A stretch of DNA of 11,506 nucleotides from the NCBI GenBank assembly GCA_964517075.1, contig CAZFAT010000183.1, forward strand, positions 1 through 11,506, given 5' to 3'. The DNA is from CAZFAT01 sp964517075 (lineage in GTDB: Bacteria; Acidobacteriota; Vicinamibacteria; Vicinamibacterales; SCN-69-37). Below, piece after piece: positions 6,406 to 11,506 of this stretch; the first letter of the stretch is position 1, and each line of letters opens with the position of its first letter. The position numbers were made by a program, and so were the translations under genes. The notes beneath the pieces were generated by a model. The model saw nothing but the letters and a program-made list of their open reading frames with translations, made no database searches and had not been told where the DNA came from.

Positions 6406-8160
6406 ATGCCCGTCTTCACGATTCACGATCTACTGGTGTTCGTGCTCGCGCTCCTCGTCGTCGGGGCGCCTGCCGTGATCTGCCTGCGGGAGTACGCGCC
6501 GGCCCTGCCCCTCACCGATGCCACCCTGCTTGGCATCGCGGCCGGCCTCGCGGTCCACGTCGCCGCTCTGAACTACGTCCCATTCGTATCGGGGTGGCTG
6601 CTGACCATTGGCATTGCCGTCGCCTGGCTGACCGCCACCGCGGTGCTGTGGATGCTGAGGTGGCGCCTCGACACGCCCCACAGCCCATCTCCGGACACAG
6701 GCTACGAGGGGCTGCTGATCGCCGTGCTCGTCGCGCAGTTCGCGTTGCTCCTGCTTCCGGCGCGGGAGCATCCGCTCCCCTTCGGCAACGACGCGGTGTA
6801 CCACGTCGCCATCAGCGACAAGCTGATCCGCGCCGGCACCATCCCCGATGACTTTCTACCCTACGACCCGGTCGCGCCGACCTATACGCTCGGCAGCCAC
6901 CTGCTGATCGCGTTCGGGAGCCTGCAGACGTCGCTGCCGGTGCACCGGCTCTACCAGTTCGTGCTGCCGCTTTGCCTCGTGCTGATGACCGGCCTGCTGT
7001 GTCACCTCGGCCGTGTCGCCTTCGGCGCGCGGGCCGGGTTCTTCGCCGCGTTCGTCTATGCCTTCCTCACCAACTGGGGATCGATCGACCTGCTGCGCTG
7101 GGGCAGTGTGCCGAACGCGGCGGGCATGGTCTGGTTCGTGGCCGCGGCGCGGTGCCTGATCGCGCCGGTGGGCCCGGTGCCGGTGCTGCTCCCGGCGCTG
7201 TTCGTCGGCGCCATGGCCGCGACGCACCATCTCTCCGCGCTGATCTTCGCCATCGTCTGCGCCGTCTGGGGGGCTCTCCACCTGAGGCGGCACGGCCTGG
7301 CCGCGCCGTTCCTCAAGCGGACGGCCGGCGCGTGGGCGTTGGGGATCGCGCTCGTCCTGCCCGGCGTGTGGTCGCTCGCGGCCGAGGTCCTCCGCAGCCT
7401 GCGCTCGTCCGAGCAAGCGGCGCTCGACGCGGGCATCCCCTATCTGAACGTGGTCGAACCGCTCATTCCCCTCTGGGGGGTGCCCACCAGGCTGGGCGTC
7501 GTGATGGTCGGACTGGCCGTGGTGGGCTTGTGGAGCGTGCGGCGCGATCGCGCGGCGAATCCCATCCGGACCGAGATCCTCGTCTGGACCGCGACGATGG
7601 CGGCCGCCTTCGCCGTCCTCGACTGGCCGGTCCGCTGGGCGATTGACGCCCTCTGGCGACGCGACCTCGCGATTCTCACGCCGTCGCGGTTCCTCACCGA
7701 CCTGTCCTACCCGCTGTGCCTGCTCGCCGGCGTTGGCCTCGCGTCCCTCTGGCGGACGTCGCGCAAGACAGCGTTGGTCATTGCCGCAGCCGCCCCCGGC
7801 TACGCGCTCGTCGCGGTGTGGCCGCTGACGGTCGCCCAGATCCCGCCCGCGGAGATCGAGGGCCTGCGCTGGTTCGGCCGAAGCTCGCCAGAGAACAGCC
7901 TGCTCCTCCAGGCGCCGCCGTGGACGACGTATCTGAGCGGCCGCGAAGGCGATGTGATGGTCCTCCGGGAGGAGCGGCTCAGTCCCTACACCGAGCGCAA
8001 GCGGAAGCTCGTGGACCAAGGTACGCGCGCCATCAACGCCTGGATGACCGCCCACAACCGACCCGTGTATATCTGGGAGACTCGCGATTTGTCGGTCCTC
8101 GACCTGGAACGGGTGTGGCAGGGCGATGGCGCCTACATCTACAGGTTCAGAGGGCCGTAG
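6406..8160 (+). CDS. Polytopic membrane protein, GT-C glycosyltransferase-like
   Basis: A 584-residue integral membrane protein with roughly a dozen hydrophobic segments judged by eye. After the early helices comes an extracytoplasmic loop with FGNDAVYHVAISDKLIRAG (residues 127-144) and YDP (153-155), then TYTLGSHLL (159-167). Acidic and histidine residues in such a loop, followed by a Gly-x-His helix, recall GT-C enzymes such as oligosaccharyltransferases and the DUF6541-type membrane proteins, which use polyprenyl-phosphate sugars. D129, H133 and D138 are candidate active-site residues. The last 95 or so residues form a soluble domain (LRWFGRSSPENSLLL onward) that probably faces the periplasm. 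The ATG at 406 of this kilobase (6406) starts directly before the first helix. An in-frame GTG at 6352 would add a Pro-rich 18-residue tail overlapping the hairpin region. No clear Shine-Dalgarno is seen. No glycan cluster surrounds it, so the substrate is unknown. Confidence 0.7.
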   Translation: MPVFTIHDLLVFVLALLVVGAPAVICLREYAPALPLTDATLLGIAAGLAVHVAALNYVPFVSGWLLTIGIAVAWLTATAVLWMLRWRLDTPHSPSPDTGYEGLLIAVLVAQFALLLLPAREHPLPFGNDAVYHVAISDKLIRAGTIPDDFLPYDPVAPTYTLGSHLLIAFGSLQTSLPVHRLYQFVLPLCLVLMTGLLCHLGRVAFGARAGFFAAFVYAFLTNWGSIDLLRWGSVPNAAGMVWFVAAARCLIAPVGPVPVLLPALFVGAMAATHHLSALIFAIVCAVWGALHLRRHGLAAPFLKRTAGAWALGIALVLPGVWSLAAEVLRSLRSSEQAALDAGIPYLNVVEPLIPLWGVPTRLGVVMVGLAVVGLWSVRRDRAANPIRTEILVWTATMAAAFAVLDWPVRWAIDALWRRDLAILTPSRFLTDLSYPLCLLAGVGLASLWRTSRKTALVIAAAAPGYALVAVWPLTVAQIPPAEIEGLRWFGRSSPENSLLLQAPPWTTYLSGREGDVMVLREERLSPYTERKRKLVDQGTRAINAWMTAHNRPVYIWETRDLSVLDLERVWQGDGAYIYRFRGP

Positions 8161-8209
8161 TGGCGGGACCGTGCGCTCCTGCTCGAGCGGGCACGAGGAC
8201 TTTGAGGGC

Positions 8210-8578
8210 CTACCGGCCCGCCATGTTCGCCTGCCACAGTCCCAGCGTCGCCCCCGTCGGGTCGGCGATGATGCTGAACCAGCCCATGCCGGGCACTTCG
8301 GTCACGTCGCGCTTGATCTGAGCGCCGAGTTGTCGCGCCTTCTCCGTCGCCGCCTTCACGTCGTCGACGTTGACGTACGCCAGCCAGATCGACGGACCGG
8401 GCTGCAGCTGCTGCATCAGCCCACCGCCGGTCCCCCCACTCGGGTCGATCGTGGTGTAGACCACGCCGTCGCCCATGGGCATGTCCGCCAGCTTCCAGTC
8501 GAACAACTGGCTGTAGAAGGCCTTCGCCTTTGCGGCGTCCGCCGTGTTGAGTTCCACGTGTACAAAGGGATTTGCCAT
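8210..8578 (-). CDS. VOC (glyoxalase/bleomycin-resistance fold) family protein
   Basis: A 122-residue cytoplasmic protein with two beta-alpha-beta-beta-beta modules. The first begins FVHVELNTADAAKAKAFYS, the second WLAYVNVDDVKAATEKARQ. It ends with the characteristic DPTGATLGLWQ. The family includes glyoxalases, dioxygenases and drug-binding proteins and usually binds a metal at the module interface. Here H7 is in the usual first-ligand position, but the later positions, where His and Glu are common, appear as Y68 and Q116 by hand alignment, so classical metal catalysis is doubtful. The start at 8578 is set by AAGGAG seven bases upstream; the open frame continues beyond it but runs into the amidohydrolase gene in another frame. 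It lies 25 bases after the amidohydrolase stop, so it is probably co-transcribed. It converges on the membrane protein gene with 49 bases between the stops. The specific function is unknown. Confidence 0.88.
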   Translation of the reverse strand: MANPFVHVELNTADAAKAKAFYSQLFDWKLADMPMGDGVVYTTIDPSGGTGGGLMQQLQPGPSIWLAYVNVDDVKAATEKARQLGAQIKRDVTEVPGMGWFSIIADPTGATLGLWQANMAGR

Positions 8579-8585
8579 ACGACCG

Positions 8586-8591
8586 CTCCTT
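8586..8591 (-). promoter_or_regulatory. Ribosome binding site of the VOC gene
   Basis: The minus strand reads AAGGAG, 7 bases before the ATG at 8578. It rejects the longer 192-residue reading that starts at 8788 inside the amidohydrolase gene. Confidence 0.75.
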
Positions 8592-8603
8592 GTCGCCTCC
8601 ACG

Positions 8604-9905
8604 CTATCGCACATCAGCGCGGGCGGCCACCTGATTGCCGGCCATCCAGACCGACGAGATCGCCCGCGTGTTCCGGATGTCGGCGACGGGATCGCGATCG
8701 AGGACCACGAAGTCCGCCCAGGCGCCGGGCGCGAGACGGCCGATGTCGTCGACGCGCAGGGCGCGTGCCGCGTCCACCGTCGCGGCACGAAGCACCTGCG
8801 CAGGTGTCAGGCCAGCCTCGGCCATCATCTCCATCTCGAGATGCTCGAAGTACCCTTCGAAGCGCTCCGGAAACGCGCCGCTGTCGGTGCCCATCGCAAT
8901 CAGCACCCCGGCGTCCGCGGCCCGCTTCACGTTGCGCGTCGCGACGACGAGAGCTGCCTTGTAGGCCTGGGCCGACTTGGACCGCCCCATCGCGCCCTGC
9001 CGCGCCGGCTCCTGCAGTTGCGCGACGAGCGCCGGGTCGGCCTCTCGCAGGAACAGCGGATCGGCGAAGAACGCGGGCGTGGACTCGTACACGAACGTCG
9101 CCAGCTCGCGCGTCAGGGTCGGACAGTACGGCACGGCGCGCGCCTTCATCATCCCGATGAACTCATCGTCGATGTCCCGGTCGCGCACGCTGTGCGCGAT
9201 CATGTCCACGCCGGCACGCAGCAGGGCTTTCGCGTCCTCGAGGTAGAAGATGTGGGCCGCCACGCGCAGGCCCAGTCGATGGGCCTCCTCGATGACGGCG
9301 CGGTAGACCTCCGGCGCCATCTTCGCGCTGGAGCCCAGGTTGTCGTCCACCCGGATCTTGACGACGTCGGCCTTTGTGGCGGCCACACGCGCGACGGCGG
9401 CCCTGGCCGCCTCGGGAGTCGCGCCGGTCACGATGGCACCTGCCACGTAAATGCGCGCGCGATCGAGCGACGCCACGCGCTGCGCGTCACGCGCGGCAAA
9501 CGCCGGCGCCTGCTCACCGCCCAGACTCCAGACCGTCGTAACGCCGTAGCGGGCGAAGACGCCCAGCTGCCGCAGCGTGTTCGCCTCGGTGTACGCCCTC
9601 GGGCGCAGACCGTCGATGTCCGACACGTGCGCGTGCGCGGAGATGAAGCCGGCGACGACGACCTTGCCGGTCAGATCGACGACGGGAACCCCGGCCGGAG
9701 GGCGCACGGCCGTTGCGGGACCGATTTCCACGACGCGACCGTCCCGTACGACGATCGTCGCCGCCTCGATCGCGCCATCCGTCTGCACGACCCTGGCTCC
9801 CCTGAACACGCGGGTTCCGGAACCGGCCGGCGCCTGCGCGAACGCCGCGGCCAGGCCGAGAGCGATCGCGACCATGAGGGCGAGCATTCGAGCCGTGATT
9901 CCCAT
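8604..9905 (-). CDS. Secreted metal-dependent amidohydrolase (imidazolonepropionase/prolidase-like)
   Basis: A 433-residue enzyme with a Sec signal peptide (hydrophobic residues about 7-22, likely cleavage near AFAQA), so it acts outside the cytoplasm. A small beta-sandwich part (residues 30-85) carries VFRGARVVQTDG and VVVRDGRV-type strands. The TIM-barrel ligands of the amidohydrolase superfamily are all visible: HxH at H91/H93, K183 in ADVVKIRVDD (likely carboxylated), H218, H238 and D341 in AMGTDSG. This set fits a binuclear metal hydrolase acting on an amide, dipeptide or cyclic imide bond; the substrate is not predictable. The C-terminus returns to the sandwich with GRLAPGAWADFVVLDRDP. 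The ATG at 9905 has GGAGG eight bases upstream and starts the signal peptide; a longer frame to 10250 is rejected. It heads a two-gene minus-strand unit with the VOC protein and is divergent from the four-helix membrane protein. Confidence 0.92.
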   Translation of the reverse strand: MGITARMLALMVAIALGLAAAFAQAPAGSGTRVFRGARVVQTDGAIEAATIVVRDGRVVEIGPATAVRPPAGVPVVDLTGKVVVAGFISAHAHVSDIDGLRPRAYTEANTLRQLGVFARYGVTTVWSLGGEQAPAFAARDAQRVASLDRARIYVAGAIVTGATPEAARAAVARVAATKADVVKIRVDDNLGSSAKMAPEVYRAVIEEAHRLGLRVAAHIFYLEDAKALLRAGVDMIAHSVRDRDIDDEFIGMMKARAVPYCPTLTRELATFVYESTPAFFADPLFLREADPALVAQLQEPARQGAMGRSKSAQAYKAALVVATRNVKRAADAGVLIAMGTDSGAFPERFEGYFEHLEMEMMAEAGLTPAQVLRAATVDAARALRVDDIGRLAPGAWADFVVLDRDPVADIRNTRAISSVWMAGNQVAARADVR

Positions 9906-9913
9906 GACGCACC

Positions 9914-9918
9914 CCTCC
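9914..9918 (-). promoter_or_regulatory. Ribosome binding site of the amidohydrolase
   Basis: The minus strand reads GGAGG, 8 bases before the ATG at 9905. It fixes the start at the signal peptide. Confidence 0.75.
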
Positions 9919-9940
9919 GCTGGCTCAGCACGGTTCGCCG

Positions 9941-9957
9941 GCCATGCCGAGCATGGC
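9941..9957. promoter_or_regulatory. Inverted repeat in the divergent gap (possible operator)
   Basis: GCCATGC (9941-9947) and GCATGGC (9951-9957) form a perfect 7-bp inverted repeat around CGA. It sits 36 bases from the amidohydrolase start in the 157-base divergent gap (9906-10062). A regulator site or a leader hairpin is possible. No regulator gene is in the window. Confidence 0.35.
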
Positions 9958-9973
9958 GCAAACGCGCTCAGCG

Positions 9974-10001
9974 TGTCGAGGTGTGCAGCCTCAAGTACAC
10001 T
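9974..10001 (+). promoter_or_regulatory. Weak candidate promoter for the four-helix membrane protein
   Basis: TGTCGA (9974-9979) and TACACT (9996-10001) are 16 bases apart. The -10 and its downstream CACGCC resemble the TACAAT...CGCGCC at the candidate promoter near 3125. The -35 is poor. Confidence 0.25.
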
Positions 10002-10049
10002 CACGCCACTCGCCCTGCCGGCCCGGCGTTCCCCCGGCCGGCCGGCGAC

Positions 10050-10054
10050 GGAGG
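10050..10054 (+). promoter_or_regulatory. Ribosome binding site of the four-helix membrane protein
   Basis: GGAGG lies 8 bases before the ATG at 10063. It selects this start over a long open frame extending back to 9577, which is antisense to the amidohydrolase. Confidence 0.75.
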
Positions 10055-10062
10055 CTGCCTGC

Positions 10063-10569
10063 ATGGAATACCTGGTTCTGGTCTTTCTCCACGTCTTCTT
10101 CGGGATCATCTGGGCGGGCGGCGCCGTTGCCACCGGGCTTTTCATCGTTCCGTCGGTGATCGAGGCGGGACCGCCCGGAGGCGTCGTGATGGCGGGCGTG
10201 GTGAGGCGCCGCTTCCCGGTCGTGATGACCATTGCCGCGATCATCGTCATCGTCGCCGGCGCGCGGCTCTACATGCTGCGCTTCTCGTCCGAGTGGCTGA
10301 CGACGCCACAGGGCCTGGTGCTGACGCTGGGCGCGATTCTCGGCCTGGGCGCCTTCGTGCTGGGCGTCTTCATTCAGCGTCCGCTGGTTGGCCGGATGGG
10401 CTCGCTCTCCGCGCAGATCGCCGCATCGGGCCGGCCGCCGACACCCGACCAGTCGACCGAGCTGCAGGCCCTGCGCGTCCGGCTCAAGAAGATCGCGGGG
10501 CTCACGGCCTGGCACCTGCTGGGCGCAGCCGCCCTGATGAGCGTCCAGCGCCTGGCGGCGGCGCTCTAG
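10063..10569 (+). CDS. Four-helix integral membrane protein, CopD/DUF2269-like
   Basis: A 168-residue hydrophobic protein with four predicted helices: about residues 3-31, 52-71, 84-107 and 145-165. A basic segment (RRR, 48-50) precedes helix 2, and a polar loop lies between helices 3 and 4. The first helix contains LHVFFGIIWAGG with H10 and W17, and the last contains AWHLLGAAALM with H151. Paired histidines in outer helices are typical of small CopD-like or HemJ-like membrane proteins, some of which bind heme or copper. That is only a resemblance here; no function is assigned. It is divergent from the amidohydrolase and stands alone on its strand. Its stop codon abuts a 91-base palindrome that separates it from the convergent cytochrome gene. 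Confidence 0.75.
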   Translation: MEYLVLVFLHVFFGIIWAGGAVATGLFIVPSVIEAGPPGGVVMAGVVRRRFPVVMTIAAIIVIVAGARLYMLRFSSEWLTTPQGLVLTLGAILGLGAFVLGVFIQRPLVGRMGSLSAQIAASGRPPTPDQSTELQALRVRLKKIAGLTAWHLLGAAALMSVQRLAAAL

Positions 10570-10660
10570 ACAAGAGCGTTCACCATGAAGGGCATGACGT
10601 TCATGAAGGTTCCCAAGAACGACCTTCATGTTCTTCATGACCTTCAGGTGAAGCTCTTGT
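10570..10660. repeat. 91-base imperfect palindrome of nine-base units
   Basis: The arms begin ACAAGAGC (10570-10577) and end GCTCTTGT (10653-10660). Inside, three nine-base units CATGAAGGG, CATGACGTT, CATGAAGGT (10584-10610) face three inverted units ACCTTCATG, TTCTTCATG, ACCTTCAGG (10622-10648) across an 11-base loop (10611-10621). The innermost pair matches over all 9 bases; the flanks TTCACC/GGTGAA also pair. It is AT-richer than its neighbours and lies between two convergent genes, starting one base after a stop codon. It could fold as an RNA hairpin from either strand and serve as a two-way terminator or 3'-end structure, or be a copy of a dispersed palindromic repeat. Confidence 0.85.
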
Positions 10661-10683
10661 TCTTCCGTACTTGATGTGAAGCG

Positions 10684-11506
10684 TTAGTTCGAAGTGGACA
10701 CTTCGAAGAGACGCAAGAGCCGCATCGACCAAGGCGGCGCGTCAGTGACGTCGGCCGTCTGCGTGATGCGGACGAACCTGGCCGCGACCGGCGCGAACGT
10801 GATCGTGGTCACGCCGGGCCCGCCCTCGCCCTCGGCGATCGGCAGGCTCCACGCCGTGCCGTCCATCGACACCTGCACTCGATAGCCGCGCGGGTGCGTC
10901 GACGAGGCTGCGCCGCCTCCCCCACCCGCCGACGATGAGGTGAACTGGATTTCGGTCACGGTCGCTGGCGCCGGCAGTTCCACCTGCAGCCACATGCCCG
11001 CCTGCTGGGGCACGCCCGTCGTCCAGCCCAGATAACTGACGGCACCCGCGGCACTGATGTTGAAGTTGAAGCCGCCGGCCGCGTTGGCGCTGCGCGCCGT
11101 GGGCTGTCCGTCGTGGCTCGCGCTCACCTTCCACTGCGCGTCCGGCACGAGCGCGCGCGGCAGCGTGCGATCCAGTTCAGCGATCGTCCACGGCGTGGTG
11201 CGTGCGCCCGTGGCCGCACGGACGCGCGCCACGTCGGCGGGCGTGACGACGCCGGCCGCGTTGCCGAAACTGTTTCGCACGAAGGACGAGACGTCCGCAA
11301 TCCACTCGTCCCGGTTGGCCCCCATGGGGATCATGACCTGCGAGTACGTGCGACCGTCGATCGGCCCGGCCAGGCCGTGCAGGATGGTCTTGATGACGTA
11401 GTCGCGATGGCCGTTGACGCGCGGCGATCCGGCGAGCGACGGGGCGACCGTTGCGCCGGCCGCACCGCCGGGCGCCGCCGTGCCGGTGCCGTCCTCGCCG
11501 TGGCAG
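10684..11506 (-). CDS. Cytochrome c / discoidin (F5/8 type C)-like domain protein, C-terminal part (partial)
   Basis: The minus-strand frame is open from the window edge to the TAA at 10684-10686; the start lies outside. At the edge it reads CHGEDGTGT, the second half of a CxxCH heme-attachment motif. About 65 residues on comes YSQVMIPMGANRDEWIADV and then SSFVRNSFG, which matches the distal-methionine loop and last helix of a small class I cytochrome c. After a linker (TPADVARVRAATG) comes a beta-rich domain with WKVSASHDG, GMWLQVELP, RGYRVQVSMDGTAW, ARFVRITQT and WSMRLLRLFE, the strand pattern of discoidin/F5-8 type C carbohydrate-binding modules. An exported heme protein with a surface- or sugar-binding tail is inferred. 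Such tails occur on large cytochrome-linked dehydrogenases in Acidobacteriota and Planctomycetes, so more domains probably lie upstream. An internal ATG at 11334 lies inside the heme domain and is not the start. Confidence 0.8.
   Translation of the reverse strand, partial: CHGEDGTGTAAPGGAAGATVAPSLAGSPRVNGHRDYVIKTILHGLAGPIDGRTYSQVMIPMGANRDEWIADVSSFVRNSFGNAAGVVTPADVARVRAATGARTTPWTIAELDRTLPRALVPDAQWKVSASHDGQPTARSANAAGGFNFNISAAGAVSYLGWTTGVPQQAGMWLQVELPAPATVTEIQFTSSSAGGGGGAASSTHPRGYRVQVSMDGTAWSLPIAEGEGGPGVTTITFAPVAARFVRITQTADVTDAPPWSMRLLRLFEVSTSN

Noticed and set aside
4780..6426. 548-codon minus-strand open frame opposite the second oxidoreductase
   Set aside because: It mirrors a well-supported gene. 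Its translation is Arg/Val/Ala/His-rich with no recognisable domain, as expected from the GC-rich codon pattern.
8171..8194. Hairpin GTGC...GCAC around GCTCGAGC between the convergent stops
   Set aside because: Only short, interrupted pairing and no T run on either strand; too weak to call a terminator.
8544..10640. 698-codon plus-strand open frame across the amidohydrolase
   Set aside because: Antisense to a gene with all its metal ligands. It also runs through the palindrome, the divergent gap and, in another frame, the four-helix gene.

Overview
The window is GC-rich and densely coding, and reads like a chromosomal housekeeping and metabolism region rather than a mobile island. Secreted (Tat) Gfo/Idh/MocA oxidoreductases in tandem, a cytochrome c fused to a discoidin-like domain, an AsmA-like protein with an alanine-rich coiled-coil tail, and structured intergenic repeats together suggest an Acidobacteriota-type genome, possibly Vicinamibacteria. 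Planctomycete-like relatives are the alternative. That placement is inferred from gene content and has not been tested against a database. No rRNA, tRNA, CRISPR array, transposase, phage gene or defence system was seen.

Layout, plus strand. Positions 1-317 hold the C-terminal end of a DUF2236/MpaB-type oxygenase. Thirteen bases later comes a 916-residue AsmA-like envelope protein (331-3081). A 133-base gap with a plausible promoter precedes two tandem paralogous Tat-exported Gfo/Idh/MocA oxidoreductases (3215-4684 and 4801-6306), which are separated by a two-hairpin repeat element. A strong GC hairpin follows the second one. Then comes a polytopic membrane protein of GT-C glycosyltransferase type (6406-8160).

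Layout, minus strand and right end. A secreted metal-dependent amidohydrolase (8604-9905) and a small VOC/glyoxalase-fold protein (8210-8578) form a 25-base-spaced pair that converges on the membrane protein. A 157-base divergent gap separates the amidohydrolase from a four-helix membrane protein on the plus strand (10063-10569). Immediately after its stop codon lies a 91-base imperfect palindrome built from 3+3 nine-base units. The window ends inside a minus-strand gene whose visible part encodes the end of a cytochrome c domain and a C-terminal discoidin (F5/8 type C)-like domain.

Functionally, the two oxidoreductases and the cytochrome c-discoidin protein fit periplasmic sugar or glycoside chemistry, but no direct link between them can be shown here. 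The most interesting signals are intergenic: the paired hairpins at 4698-4760, whose two halves differ only at compensating base pairs, and the nine-base-unit palindrome at 10570-10660. I found no convincing new multi-gene system.
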